Source: Roseibaca sp. Y0-43 | GTDB lineage: Bacteria > Pseudomonadota > Alphaproteobacteria > Rhodobacterales > Rhodobacteraceae | Assembly (NCBI RefSeq): GCF_020667835.1 | Contig: NZ_JAFMPR010000009.1 | Coordinates: 56,649 to 120,648, forward strand | Length of the DNA: 64,000 bases | Direction: 5' to 3' | Shown here: positions 17,700 to 26,847 of the stretch, in pieces | How positions within the stretch are numbered: the stretch's first letter is position 1 | Layout of the letters: each line of letters begins with the position of its first letter | Notes under the pieces: model-generated | The model's database searches: none | Seen by the model: only the letters and a program-made list of their open reading frames with translations | Told to the model about the DNA's origin: nothing | Position numbers and translations under genes: made by a program

Positions 17700-18461
17700 T
17701 CAGGCGAATTGCTCGCGAATCAAGCGCTCTTCCAAGCCATGGCCGGGGTCGAACAAAAGCTTGTGCACGATGTCGCCACGCGACGCGATATCGACCGCGA
17801 CGACATTACGCACCGACCGGCTGTCGGCATCGGCCATCACCGGGCGTTTGTCGGGCTCGACGACCTCGAAGCGGACCTTGCTGGATTTCGGCAAAAGCGC
17901 CCCGCGCCAGCGCCGGGGCCGAAAGGCCGCGACAGGGGTCAGGGCCATGACGTCGGACCCGACCGGCAAGATCGGGCCATGGGCGGAATAGTTATACGCG
18001 GTCGAGCCGGCCGGCGTGCTGACCATTGCGCCATCGCAGACCAATTCGGACAGCCGCTCTCGCCCGTCGACCAAGATCCGCAACTTTGCCGCCTGCGCCC
18101 CCTGCCGCAGCAAAGACACTTCGTTGATGGCAAGCGCCTGCGAGAAAGAGCCGTCCACCCGTTCCGCCCGCATCTCCAGCGGGTTCAGAAGTGCCATTTC
18201 CGCCTGCGCCAGCCGCTCTTCCAGCCCGTCGCGCGCATAGGCGTTCATCAGGAACCCCACGGTGCCGCGGTTCATGCCATAGACCGGCAGGTCGATCTGC
18301 TGCGTTGCGTGAAGGGTTTGCAGCATGAACCCGTCGCCGCCCAGCGCGACGATCACATCGGCCTGCTCCAGCGGGACGTTGCCATAAAGGGCGGACAACT
18401 CGGCCAGCGCCGCCTGCGGCTCGGCCACCGGACTGGCGACAAAGGCAATTTTCCGGCTCAT
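17700..18461 (-). CDS. nadK: NAD kinase
   Basis: The 253-residue protein carries the NAD kinase motifs ALGGDGFML (GGDG, near residue 41), [11 protein letters not shown] near 63 and the glycine/threonine loop [14 protein letters not shown] near 142. It phosphorylates NAD to NADP in the cytoplasm. A longer frame starts at 18842, but the ATG at 18461 ([12 protein letters not shown]) has AGGAG eight bases upstream and fits the family length. It converges on the motA-linked gene with a 25-base gap. Confidence 0.95.
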   Translation of the reverse strand: MSRKIAFVASPVAEPQAALAELSALYGNVPLEQADVIVALGGDGFMLQTLHATQQIDLPVYGMNRGTVGFLMNAYARDGLEERLAQAEMALLNPLEMRAERVDGSFSQALAINEVSLLRQGAQAAKLRILVDGRERLSELVCDGAMVSTPAGSTAYNYSAHGPILPVGSDVMALTPVAAFRPRRWRGALLPKSSKVRFEVVEPDKRPVMADADSRSVRNVVAVDIASRGDIVHKLLFDPGHGLEERLIREQFA

Positions 18462-18660
18462 CAAGGCGCTCCTGCTTTGCGCGGTCACGAAGTTGTGGCC
18501 CGTAACCGGGCACTTTGGCAAGCATTTGCTTGGCCGAACAGCCCGCGCGAAAGCGCGCACCCAGGTCGGGCTTGTGGCGAAATGCGGCGCAAACAAGCCT
18601 TTCCCAGCAGGGCCACATGCTCTAAGGGAACGGCATCCAAACCCTTTGCCGGAGGCCGCA

Positions 18661-19956
18661 ATGGACATCACCACCCGCGACACAGGTTTTTTCACCGAAA
18701 CCCTCGACACCCGCGATGCCGAACTGTTTGCCGCCATGCAGGCCGAACTGGGCCGCCAGCGCGACGAGATCGAACTGATCGCATCCGAGAATATCGTCTC
18801 GGCGGCGGTGATGCAGGCGCAAGGCTCTGTGCTGACCAACAAATACGCCGAGGGCTATCCGGGCCGGCGCTACTATGGCGGTTGCCAGTTTGTCGACATT
18901 GCCGAGAACCTTGCGATCGAACGCGCTTGCAAGCTGTTCGACTGCGGCTTCGCCAATGTGCAGCCCAATTCCGGCAGCCAGGCGAACCAGGGCGTGTTCA
19001 CCGCACTTCTGCAACCGGGCGACACCATTCTGGGCATGAGCCTTGATGCCGGCGGCCACCTGACCCATGGCGCCAAGCCCAACCAGTCGGGCAAATGGTT
19101 CAACGCCGTGCAATATGGCGTGCGCGAGGGTGACTATGCCATCGACTACGACCAGATTCAGGCGCTGGCGAATGAACACAAGCCGAAGATGCTGATCGCC
19201 GGCGGCTCTGCCATTCCGCGCGTGATCGACTTTGCCCGGATGCGCCAGATCGCCGACAGCGTGGGCGCTTACCTTCTGGTGGATATGGCGCATTTCGCCG
19301 GGCTGGTCGCGGCGGGTCTTTATCCGTCGCCCTTCCCGCATGCCCATGTCGCCACCACGACCACCCACAAAACCCTGCGCGGCCCGCGCGGCGGCATGAT
19401 CCTGACCAATGACGAGGCGCTGGCGAAGAAGTTCAACTCGGCCATCTTCCCCGGCATCCAGGGTGGCCCGCTGATGCATGTGATCGCCGCCAAGGCCGTG
19501 GCCTTTGGCGAGGCGCTGCGCCCCGGTTTCCGCGACTACCAAAAGCAGGTTATCGCCAATGCGCAAGCCATGGCCGACCAGCTGGAAAAGGGCGGTCTGG
19601 CCACTGTCACCGGCGGCACCGACACGCATCTGCTGCTGGTGGACCTGCGCCCCAAGGGCGTGAAGGGCAACGCGACCGAAAAGGCTTTGGGCCGCGCGCA
19701 TATCACCTGCAACAAGAACGGCATCCCCTTCGACACTGAAAGCCCGATGGTCACGAGCGGCATTCGCCTTGGCACGCCCGCCGGCACCACCCGCGGCTTT
19801 GGCGAGGCCGAGTTCCGCCAGATCGCGGATTGGATCGTGCAGGTTGTCGACGGTCTTGCCGCCAATGGCGAAGATGGCAACGCAGAGGTCGAGGCCCGCG
19901 TGAAGGCCGAAGTGGCCGCCCTCTGCGCGCGCTTCCCGATCTACCCGCAGCTTTGA
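18661..19956 (+). CDS. glyA: Serine hydroxymethyltransferase
   Basis: 431 residues of PLP-dependent [18 protein letters not shown] near residue 38, [14 protein letters not shown] near 75, and the PLP lysine in [14 protein letters not shown] near 235. It interconverts serine and glycine, charging tetrahydrofolate with one-carbon units. The ATG at 18661 follows CCGGAGG by about six bases; a frame starting further upstream (18493) has no such site. The stop overlaps the next ATG by one base (TGATG). Confidence 0.97.
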   Translation: MDITTRDTGFFTETLDTRDAELFAAMQAELGRQRDEIELIASENIVSAAVMQAQGSVLTNKYAEGYPGRRYYGGCQFVDIAENLAIERACKLFDCGFANVQPNSGSQANQGVFTALLQPGDTILGMSLDAGGHLTHGAKPNQSGKWFNAVQYGVREGDYAIDYDQIQALANEHKPKMLIAGGSAIPRVIDFARMRQIADSVGAYLLVDMAHFAGLVAAGLYPSPFPHAHVATTTTHKTLRGPRGGMILTNDEALAKKFNSAIFPGIQGGPLMHVIAAKAVAFGEALRPGFRDYQKQVIANAQAMADQLEKGGLATVTGGTDTHLLLVDLRPKGVKGNATEKALGRAHITCNKNGIPFDTESPMVTSGIRLGTPAGTTRGFGEAEFRQIADWIVQVVDGLAANGEDGNAEVEARVKAEVAALCARFPIYPQL

Positions 19957-20723
19957 TGCGGCTCGCGCAGGTCGTTCACGGAAGCGAAGGGGCGGCCCCG
20001 CCCCTGCTGATCGTGCACGGCCTGTTCGGCTCGGCGCGCAACTGGGGGGCGATCGCCAAGCGCCTGTCCTCGGACCGGCAGGTCATAGCCGTCGACATGC
20101 GCAACCATGGCGACAGCCCTTGGACCGACACGCACGACTACCCCGCCATGGCCGCCGATCTGGCCGAAGTCATCGCCGCACATGGCGCACCGATGGACGT
20201 GCTGGGGCATTCCATGGGCGGCAAGGCCACGATGTTGCTGGCGCTGACGCGGCCCGAACTGGTGAACCGCCTGCTTGTCGCCGATATTGCGCCCGTCGCC
20301 TATGGCCATACCCAGCGCCCTCTGGTCGCGGCCATGCAAGGGTTGGATCTGTCCGCGCTCTCGACCCGCGCCAGCGCCGACGCCGCGCTCGCCATCACCG
20401 TGCCGGACCCCGGCGTGCGTGCGTTTCTGCTGCAATCGCTGGATTTGCGGGCCGAACCGCCGCGCTGGCGGCTGAACCTGCCGGTTCTGGACCGCGAGAT
20501 GGACAAGATCATCGGCTGGCCCGACACGGTCGCGGGACAGTTCGATGGCCCGACCCTGTTTCTGAGCGGGGCCAAGTCCGACTACATGCAAGCGGACTAC
20601 CGCCCCGCCATCAAAGCGCTGTTTCCAAACGCCAAATTCGCCAAGATCCCGAATGCGGGCCATTGGCTGCACGCCGAAGCCCCACGCCCGTTCGAGGCAA
20701 GCGTCCGCGCGTGGCTCGACTAG
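19956..20723 (+). CDS. Alpha/beta-fold hydrolase (YbfF-like esterase)
   Basis: 255 residues. Seen: the oxyanion region LLIVHGLFGSARNWGAIA near residues 18-35, DMRNHGDSPW near 53, the nucleophile elbow GHSMGGKATM near 85, and a C-terminal histidine in PNAGHWLHAE near 235. These match small acyl esterases such as YbfF. Its substrate is not predictable. It is translationally coupled to glyA but has no obvious metabolic link with it. Confidence 0.88.
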   Translation: MRLAQVVHGSEGAAPPLLIVHGLFGSARNWGAIAKRLSSDRQVIAVDMRNHGDSPWTDTHDYPAMAADLAEVIAAHGAPMDVLGHSMGGKATMLLALTRPELVNRLLVADIAPVAYGHTQRPLVAAMQGLDLSALSTRASADAALAITVPDPGVRAFLLQSLDLRAEPPRWRLNLPVLDREMDKIIGWPDTVAGQFDGPTLFLSGAKSDYMQADYRPAIKALFPNAKFAKIPNAGHWLHAEAPRPFEASVRAWLD

Positions 20724-20732
20724 GGCCGCAGG

Positions 20733-20930
20733 TCAGGCCGCTTCGTTGGCCAGAATCATCTTGGTAACCACATAGCTGGCAATCAGCCCGACAATGCCGC
20801 CCGCCGCTGCCCAGACCAGAATGGGCGTCAGCGTGTCCTGCCCGATCACCAGCGCGATCACAACGCCGATCCCGGCACAGGTGGCCCCGGCAATGCTGAA
20901 GATAAGCGAAAACAGGCGAAACATCGGCAC
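20733..20930 (-). CDS. Small two-helix membrane protein
   Basis: 65 residues with two hydrophobic segments (about 7-27 and 36-60) joined by a short QDTLTP linker, and a final NEAA. No catalytic or binding motif. An ATG start with a nearby AGGAGTG-type site (complement of about 20932-20938) supports translation. It converges with the hydrolase gene, nine bases apart. Function unknown. Confidence 0.65.
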   Translation of the reverse strand: MPMFRLFSLIFSIAGATCAGIGVVIALVIGQDTLTPILVWAAAGGIVGLIASYVVTKMILANEAA

Positions 20931-21004
20931 ACTCCTCGGTTCGTGAAACTTGCGGCGAAGTTACGGGATTTGACCGGCCCTGTCCTTGATCTGGCGCAAA
21001 TGGC

Positions 21005-21298
21005 TTAATCGTCGCAGTCAAGCCGCGCGCGCAGCACACCGATATCGCCTTCCACGCTGTCCTTGCGCAGATCGCAGCCTGTCGCCTGGCGCATGGCCTG
21101 CATCAGCGTGCCGCGCAGATCGGCCATCCGGTCGCGCCGCACGAAGCCGTGGCGAATGGCCTCGACCCGGTCGCCCGCGCGCCAGACGGTAATGTCATGG
21201 CCGTCCACGGTCAGCCGCGTCGGCTCTGCCCGCCCCAACATGGGCGAGGGGCTGTCACAGGCGGCAAGCGCCAGAAGGGCAACGAGGAGAATACGCAT
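21005..21298 (-). CDS. Small predicted lipoprotein
   Basis: Starting at ATG 21298 gives MRILLVALLALAACDSPSP, a short lipoprotein signal with lipobox LALAAC; the mature part is about 80 residues with one more Cys pair (GCDLRKD, RLDCDD) that could form a disulfide. An upstream ATG at 21319 only lengthens the signal. It lies 54 bases downstream of the Slam-like gene on the same strand and behind a CtrA-like box. Function unknown; a Slam client is one possibility. Confidence 0.72.
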   Translation of the reverse strand: MRILLVALLALAACDSPSPMLGRAEPTRLTVDGHDITVWRAGDRVEAIRHGFVRRDRMADLRGTLMQAMRQATGCDLRKDSVEGDIGVLRARLDCDD

Positions 21299-21322
21299 GA
21301 GGCCAGATTGCCCGCGCATTGG

Positions 21323-21337
21323 TTAACATGACCTTAA
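21323..21337. promoter_or_regulatory. Perfect CtrA-type box TTAA-N7-TTAA
   Basis: TTAA at 21323-21326 and TTAA at 21334-21337 with seven bases between. It sits 25 bases upstream of the lipoprotein start and just past the end of the Slam-like gene. The match to consensus is exact, but binding is unproven. Confidence 0.45.
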
Positions 21338-21351
21338 AATCCGGCCGAGGA

Positions 21352-22686
21352 TCAGAAATTTCGCGTGGCCCCTAGCGACACTTTCAGATTGTTGAAGCTG
21401 CGCATGGGCACATTGCTTTTATGGCGCTGCACCTCGAATTCCACCACCGGGGCAAAGCCGTAAACCGTCAGATCCCGGTGCATCACGGTCGTCGACAGCG
21501 TCGCGCTCCAGTCGCGTTGCGGGCCATATTGGAACAAGAGCGGGTTGGCCTCGACAAAGCGGGTATGGCCAAGGCTGGCTTCCAGCCCGGTCACGAAACC
21601 GCCGGAAAACGCGTATTCCGCGCCGACACCGACCACCGCGTCGCTGCGCCGATGAAACAACGCTTCTGTGCGGTGGTGCGACAGGCTGAGCGAGCCCGAC
21701 AGCCTGAGTTGCGGCGTCAGGATATGCCGCAGCCCCAGCCCGAAGGTCACGCGCGGGCCGTCGAATTGTGGCGCTGTCGGGTAGCGCAACTGGTCGAAAT
21801 TGGCCGTAACGGATAGTTGCGTCTTACGCCCGAACCGGCGCTGGAACGCGGCATAGATGCCCGCCCCCTTCATGATGACCCCTTCGCGCCCGCCCGCGCC
21901 TTGCAGCGTGATCCCCATGCCGAAGCTGCGTCCCAGATCGCCATAGCTGACGAACCCGATTTCGCTGCGCAGATGGCCGCGGTTAAAGGCTTTATCCTCG
22001 AATAGCTGCCCGGTCGCCATGACATGAAACCGCGCGTGCAGGTCGGGGGCAAGGCGGGGAATCCATGTGCCGCCCAACCCCACTTCGACACCCACCGCAC
22101 GCTCGACCGGGGGAAGCGGCAGCAGCAGCACGCCACCGATATCGACAAAGCGCCGCCCCGAGCGGCGCCACGGGTTCGACTGCGGCACGATCGCGATCCG
22201 CGCCTGCCCGCGCCAGCTTTTGCGGGTGTCCATCGCCGTCAGGTATTCCTGCGCGGCATTGATTTCGCCCAGGCTCAGCTCGCCCGACAGCGCGTATTCG
22301 AAATGGTATCGCGCACGGTCATGGTCGTCGGTCTGGTAAAGCGCGCGGGCCAGTTCCAAGCGAAAGCGCCCATTGGCGGGATAGGCCGTAACCAGTTGTT
22401 CCAAAAGCGGAAGCGCCGCGCGCGGGGCACCGTCGCGCATATGCAGCAAAGCCTGCCGCCATGTTGCGACAACGGCCGGATCAGGCGCGGGTCGGCTGGT
22501 CCGAGGCACATCGGCAGGCGCATCTTGGACAGGCGCTTGGGCATACCCCTGCGCTGCGCCCATCAAAAGCGCCAGGCTCACCGCCTGCAAGACTACGACA
22601 ATGCGTCTCAAATTCTGCTCGATCTCTGGTGCGCTCTGTCGGCGCTTTGGGTGACGATGGAAGAAATTAACCATCAAGTCAATCAA
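21352..22686 (-). CDS. Slam-like outer-membrane protein (TPR domain plus DUF560-type barrel)
   Basis: The 444-residue protein has a signal near residues 28-50 (VVLQAVSLALLMGAAQGYAQA), a helical TPR-like part at about 65-150 (PLLEQLVTAYPANGRFRLEL, ALYQTDDHDRARYHFEYAL), and a C-terminal beta-barrel of amphipathic strands ending in ATRNF, with the final Phe of outer-membrane proteins. The pattern SNVPMRSFNNLKVSLG close to the end is typical of surface lipoprotein assembly modifiers. Known: Slam proteins move lipoproteins to the cell surface and are usually encoded beside a client. The small lipoprotein gene downstream is the only nearby candidate. Confidence 0.78.
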   Translation of the reverse strand: MIDLMVNFFHRHPKRRQSAPEIEQNLRRIVVVLQAVSLALLMGAAQGYAQAPVQDAPADVPRTSRPAPDPAVVATWRQALLHMRDGAPRAALPLLEQLVTAYPANGRFRLELARALYQTDDHDRARYHFEYALSGELSLGEINAAQEYLTAMDTRKSWRGQARIAIVPQSNPWRRSGRRFVDIGGVLLLPLPPVERAVGVEVGLGGTWIPRLAPDLHARFHVMATGQLFEDKAFNRGHLRSEIGFVSYGDLGRSFGMGITLQGAGGREGVIMKGAGIYAAFQRRFGRKTQLSVTANFDQLRYPTAPQFDGPRVTFGLGLRHILTPQLRLSGSLSLSHHRTEALFHRRSDAVVGVGAEYAFSGGFVTGLEASLGHTRFVEANPLLFQYGPQRDWSATLSTTVMHRDLTVYGFAPVVEFEVQRHKSNVPMRSFNNLKVSLGATRNF

Positions 22687-22773
22687 TTGGGCCGATCAGA
22701 CCCCGGATTTACCGTTTCTAAACGACGCCCGTGCTGTGCTTGTGGCCAATGGGGCACAGCAACGGGGGGCGTT

Positions 22774-23103
22774 ATGGTCCGCAAAGTCACACGCAGTCGC
22801 AGCTCGGCCATGGTCGGGGTCATCCATCACGACAGGCGAGAGACGGCCTATTTGCGCGATTTCTCGGCAGAGGGGGTCTGTCTGGAGGGGGTGCGCGACG
22901 TGATGGCGGGCGATACGCTCAGCCTGCATTGCAAAGGGGCGCTTGTGCGCGCCGAGGTGCGTTGGGTGCGGGGCCAGCGCATCGGCCTGTGTTTCGCCCC
23001 CGACTGCGAACAGGGCGAAAAGGCACGGTTCCTCAGCAGCATTTCAAGAGGGCAGAAACCGGCGCAAGCGGCGCGCATCTTCGGCTTTTCGGAACTGGCC
23101 TAG
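22774..23103 (+). CDS. PilZ-domain protein
   Basis: A 109-residue single-domain protein. It keeps RRETAYLRDFSAEGVCLEG near residues 21-39, which fits the PilZ D/NxSxxG c-di-GMP motif as DFSAEG, with an upstream HDRRE segment in place of RxxxR. It probably binds c-di-GMP and acts through a partner, perhaps in motility. The ATG at 22774 follows a GGGGGG tract. Its stop overlaps the stop of the LysR gene on the other strand at CTAG (23100-23103). Confidence 0.8.
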   Translation: MVRKVTRSRSSAMVGVIHHDRRETAYLRDFSAEGVCLEGVRDVMAGDTLSLHCKGALVRAEVRWVRGQRIGLCFAPDCEQGEKARFLSSISRGQKPAQAARIFGFSELA

Positions 23104-24008
23104 GGACGGTTCTCTGTCTGTCGCACCGCCTGTTCCAGGCGCGCCACCTCTCGGGCGACCCCGTCGGTCAGGGCTTGGGCAAAGCGGTCCAGGCGGCTGT
23201 TGCGCCGGTCATCGGCATGGCGGATCAGGTAAAAGGCGCGGGTCAGGTGAAATTCGTCGGTCAGCACCCGCCGCAATTCCGGTGCCTGTGGCAAAGCGAA
23301 ATCATGCACCACGCCAAGCCCGGCCCCGTGGCGCAGCAGGTTCAACTGCACGGGCACCGAGTTGGACGCCATCTGCGCGCCTGGCAGGTCGAGCCGCGCC
23401 AAATAATCCAACTCGCTATCGAAGATCATGTCGGGAATATAGCCGACAAGCCTGTGCGCCCGCAGATCGCCCAGATTGCGGATCGGTGGATGCGCGGCAA
23501 GATAAGCGCGCGTGGCGGCGAAATGCAGGTGATACTCCGTGATCTTGCGCACATCCAGCCGCCCGGCCTGCGGGGCAGAGACGCCGATGGCCATATCCGC
23601 CTCGCGCCGCGACAGGTTGAAGACACGCGGCAACGCCACGATCTGCACCTCCAGCGCCGGGTGCGCTTCGCAGATCTGCGCGATGACCTGCGGCAGCAGG
23701 TAATTCGCGCAGCCATCGGGCGCCCCCAGCCGGATCTGACCGCTTATGCCCTGCCCCGGCGCACCCGGCGCGATGGCGGCGCGCAGATGCGCCTGCGCGG
23801 CCTCTATATGCGGCAGCAGGCGCAAGCCGTCTTCGGTCAGCGCATAGCCTTGGTGCGAACGTTGGAACAAACGCCGCGCCAGCCGCGCTTCAAGCCGCGC
23901 GATGCGGCGACCCACGGTGGCCGGGTCCATCTTCAGCGCCTGCCCCGCGCGCCCAAGGCTTTGTGCCCGCGCCAGCGCCAGAAAGACGCGCATATCGTCC
24001 CAATCCAT
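23100..24008 (-). CDS. LysR-family transcriptional regulator, divergent from mmsA
   Basis: 302 residues from ATG 24008 (MDWDDMRVFLALARAQSLG). An N-terminal winged helix covers residues 1-60 (GRAGQALKMDPATVGRRIARLEARL) and a type 2 periplasmic-binding fold follows (SGQIRLGAPDGCANYLLPQV near 93). The family normally controls the divergent neighbour in response to a small ligand. Here that neighbour is mmsA, so control of valine or propionyl-CoA metabolism is inferred. A longer frame to 24062 overlaps the promoter and is less likely. Confidence 0.9.
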   Translation of the reverse strand: MDWDDMRVFLALARAQSLGRAGQALKMDPATVGRRIARLEARLARRLFQRSHQGYALTEDGLRLLPHIEAAQAHLRAAIAPGAPGQGISGQIRLGAPDGCANYLLPQVIAQICEAHPALEVQIVALPRVFNLSRREADMAIGVSAPQAGRLDVRKITEYHLHFAATRAYLAAHPPIRNLGDLRAHRLVGYIPDMIFDSELDYLARLDLPGAQMASNSVPVQLNLLRHGAGLGVVHDFALPQAPELRRVLTDEFHLTRAFYLIRHADDRRNSRLDRFAQALTDGVAREVARLEQAVRQTENRP

Positions 24009-24111
24009 CCGCCCAACCCTTGCAAATTTGCAATGCCGAGATGGGATATTGCCGCTTCCCAAGGCGAAAACGCAAGGCTACTGTGCGCCCGAACAGCGAT
24101 TGGAGGATGGA

Positions 24112-25611
24112 ATGGAAGAGCTTTCCCACTGGATTGACGGCAAACGCGTGGCAGGCACATCTGGCCGCTTCGCCGATGTCTACAACCCCGCCACGGGCGA
24201 CGTGCAGGCGCGCGTGCCGCTGGCCAGCAAAGCCGAACTGGACGACGCCGTGGCCCGCGCCGCGCAAGCCCAGATCGCATGGGGCGCCACCAACCCGCAA
24301 AAACGCGCGCGCGTGATGATGGCCGCCGTAGCCCTCATCAACCGCGACATGGACAAGCTGGCCGAAAAACTGTCCTCCGAGCATGGCAAGACATTCGTCG
24401 ATGCGAAGGGCGACATCCAGCGCGGTCTGGAAGTGATCGAATATTGTATCGGCGCGCCGCAGCTTTTGAAGGGCGAATTCACCGACAGCGCCGGCCCCGG
24501 CATCGACATGTATTCCATGCGCCAGCCCTTGGGCGTGGTCGCGGGCATCACGCCCTTCAACTTCCCGGCCATGATCCCCTTGTGGAAAATGGGCCCGGCG
24601 CTGGCCTGCGGCAACGCGATGATCCTGAAACCGTCCGAGCGCGACCCCTCGGTGCCCTTGATGTTGGCCGAGATTTTCAAGGAAGCGGGCCTGCCCGATG
24701 GCGTGTTGCAGGTCGTCAATGGCGACAAGGACGCGGTCGACGCGATCTTGGACAACGAGACCGTGCAGGCCGTGGGCTTTGTCGGGTCGACCCCCATCGC
24801 GCAATATATCTATGCGCGGGGCTGCGCGAACGGCAAACGCGTGCAGTGCTTCGGCGGCGCGAAGAACCACATGATCATCATGCCCGACGCCGATATGGAC
24901 CAGGCCGCCGACGCGCTGATCGGCGCGGGCTACGGCGCTGCGGGCGAGCGCTGCATGGCGATTTCCGTGGCCGTGCCGGTGGGCGAGGGGACGTCGGACG
25001 CGCTGCGCGAACGCCTTGTTCCCAAGATCGAAGCGCTCAAGGTCGGCCCGTGGACCGCTGGCGATGACGTGGATTACGGCCCCGTCGTGACCGCCGCCGC
25101 CAAGGAAAACATCCTGCGGCTGGTGCAGACCGGCGTAGACCAAGGGGCTGAACTGGTCGTCGACGGGCGCGATTTCAAACTGCAAGGCTATGAGAACGGC
25201 TTTTTCGTGGGCCCGCATCTGTTCGACCATGTCACCACGGATATGGACATCTACCGGCAGGAAATCTTCGGCCCGGTCCTGTCGATGGTGCGCGCCAAGA
25301 CCTATGACGAAGCCATCGGCATGGCGATGGACCACGAATACGGCAACGGCACGGCGATCTTTACCCGCGACGGCGACACCGCCCGCGATTTCGCGCATCG
25401 CATCAATATCGGGATGGTGGGTATCAACGTGCCGATCCCGGTGCCGCTGGCCTATCACACCTTCGGGGGCTGGAAGAAATCGGGCTTTGGCGACCTGAAC
25501 CAGCACGGGCCGGATGCGTTCAAGTTCTACACGCGCACCAAGACCGTGACCTCTCGCTGGCCGAGCGGGATCAAGGAGGGTGCGGCCTTCAACTTCAAGG
25601 CCATGGACTGA
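24112..25611 (+). CDS. mmsA: Methylmalonate-semialdehyde dehydrogenase (CoA-acylating)
   Basis: The 499-residue ALDH-superfamily enzyme has the MmsA-specific FGGAKNHMIIMPDADMD near residue 248 and the catalytic cysteine in GAAGERCMAIS near 280; it lacks the general-base glutamate context of ordinary ALDHs, as expected for a CoA-acylating member. It converts methylmalonate semialdehyde to propionyl-CoA in valine catabolism. ATG 24112 follows TGGAGG by six bases. It leads a probable pathway set with the hydratase/hydrolase and mmsB downstream. Confidence 0.95.
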   Translation: MEELSHWIDGKRVAGTSGRFADVYNPATGDVQARVPLASKAELDDAVARAAQAQIAWGATNPQKRARVMMAAVALINRDMDKLAEKLSSEHGKTFVDAKGDIQRGLEVIEYCIGAPQLLKGEFTDSAGPGIDMYSMRQPLGVVAGITPFNFPAMIPLWKMGPALACGNAMILKPSERDPSVPLMLAEIFKEAGLPDGVLQVVNGDKDAVDAILDNETVQAVGFVGSTPIAQYIYARGCANGKRVQCFGGAKNHMIIMPDADMDQAADALIGAGYGAAGERCMAISVAVPVGEGTSDALRERLVPKIEALKVGPWTAGDDVDYGPVVTAAAKENILRLVQTGVDQGAELVVDGRDFKLQGYENGFFVGPHLFDHVTTDMDIYRQEIFGPVLSMVRAKTYDEAIGMAMDHEYGNGTAIFTRDGDTARDFAHRINIGMVGINVPIPVPLAYHTFGGWKKSGFGDLNQHGPDAFKFYTRTKTVTSRWPSGIKEGAAFNFKAMD

Positions 25612-25619
25612 CGTGGCAC

Positions 25620-25661
25620 GCGGGGGGTTTTGCACCCCCCGCACCCCCCGCAGGATATTTT
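25620..25661 (+). terminator. Terminator-like hairpin after mmsA
   Basis: GCGGGGGG (25620-25627) and CCCCCCGC (25635-25642) form a perfect 8-bp stem, loop TTTTGCA. A second C-rich run and ATATTTTT (25654-25661) follow. G-run hairpins followed by a GGATATTTTT tail recur after genes in Rhodobacterales. Partial readthrough to the hydratase gene 140 bases on is possible. Confidence 0.6.
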
Positions 25662-25800
25662 TACAAGGATGAAGGGGTGGTTTAGCCCAAGCCTTCGTTC
25701 GGAAAACGGGGTTGAAGTCAGGGGCGCGGCCCCACAGGATGAGAACGCTCTGGCCCGTGTTGCCAGGGTGTGTCGAAGGGGCGATGGAGCAAAGCGCGGC

Positions 25801-26847
25801 ATGACCGATCTGCATATTCGCCGCGAGGGCCGCGCCGGGCGGATCACGCTGGACCGTGGCCATGCGCTGAACGCACTGAGCTACGAGATGTGCCTGGCCA
25901 TAGATGCGGCGCTGCGCGATTGGGCCGAGAACGACGCGGTTGCGCTGGTGCTGGTGGATGCGACCGGCGACAAGGCGTTTTGCGCAGGCGGCGATCTGGG
26001 CGAGATGTATGCCACGGGCCGCGCCGGGGATGCGGGCTATGGCCGCCGGTTCTGGGCCGATGAATACCGCATGAACGCGCGGATTGCCGAATACCCCAAG
26101 CCGATCGTCACGCTGATGCAAGGGTATACGCTGGGCGGTGGCGTGGGGCTTGGCTGCCATGCCAGCCACAGGGTGGTGTGCGACACAAGCCGCATCGCCA
26201 TGCCCGAATGCGCCGTGGGGATCGTGCCGGATGTCGGCGGCTCGCGCTTGCTGGCGCGCGCACCGGGGCGCGCGGGGGCGTATCTGGGGCTGACCGGGGC
26301 GCGGATGGGACCGGGCTGCGCGATCTGGGCCGGGTTTGCGGATCATTTCGTGCCGCGCGCCGATTGGGCCGCGCTTGTGGCCGAGCTGGTCGCGACAGGG
26401 GATGTGCGCGCGATCCCGGACCAAAGCGCGCCCGACAGCCCGCTTGCCACGCGCGCGGCGCAGATTGACCGGCTGTTTCAGGGCGCGACCGGCGCCGAGA
26501 TCGTCACCGCCTTGCAGACCGATCGCAGCTCGTTTGCAACCGAGGCGTTGGAGATGCTCGCGCGCGGTTCGCCCTTGGCGCAAGCCTGCGCGCTAGAGGT
26601 GCTGGCCCGCCTTGGCCCCGCGCCCGGCATTCGCAACGCGCTGGCGATGGAATACCGCTTCACCTGGCGCGCGACCGAACAATCAGACTTTCTGGAAGGC
26701 ATCCGCGCCGCGATCATCGACAAGGACCGAACGCCCCACTGGCGGCATTCCAGTTTGGCAGAGGTCAGCGCTGCGGAGGTTGAGGCTATGCTTGCATCGC
26801 TAGGCGCGGCAGAGATGACATTCGAGACAGAGGGAGAGAGGCCATGA
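25801..26847 (+). CDS. 3-hydroxyisobutyryl-CoA hydrolase / enoyl-CoA hydratase family
   Basis: 348 residues of crotonase fold: GRITLDRGHALNALSYEM near residue 12, the oxyanion-hole FCAGGDLGEMY near 60, and GYTLGGGVGLGCHASHRV near 105 followed by PECAVGIVPDVGGS near 135. The C-terminal extension (past residue 260) is the part that separates 3-hydroxyisobutyryl-CoA hydrolases from simple hydratases. Its position between mmsA and mmsB fits the hydrolase step of valine degradation. The ATG at 25801 starts the conserved fold; upstream sequence in frame is not family-like. Confidence 0.88.
   Translation: MTDLHIRREGRAGRITLDRGHALNALSYEMCLAIDAALRDWAENDAVALVLVDATGDKAFCAGGDLGEMYATGRAGDAGYGRRFWADEYRMNARIAEYPKPIVTLMQGYTLGGGVGLGCHASHRVVCDTSRIAMPECAVGIVPDVGGSRLLARAPGRAGAYLGLTGARMGPGCAIWAGFADHFVPRADWAALVAELVATGDVRAIPDQSAPDSPLATRAAQIDRLFQGATGAEIVTALQTDRSSFATEALEMLARGSPLAQACALEVLARLGPAPGIRNALAMEYRFTWRATEQSDFLEGIRAAIIDKDRTPHWRHSSLAEVSAAEVEAMLASLGAAEMTFETEGERP

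Noticed and set aside
23890..26583. 897-codon open frame on the minus strand over mmsA and the hydratase gene
   Set aside because: Antisense of two well-supported enzymes; low-complexity His/Arg/Gly composition. Its length alone is due to high G+C.
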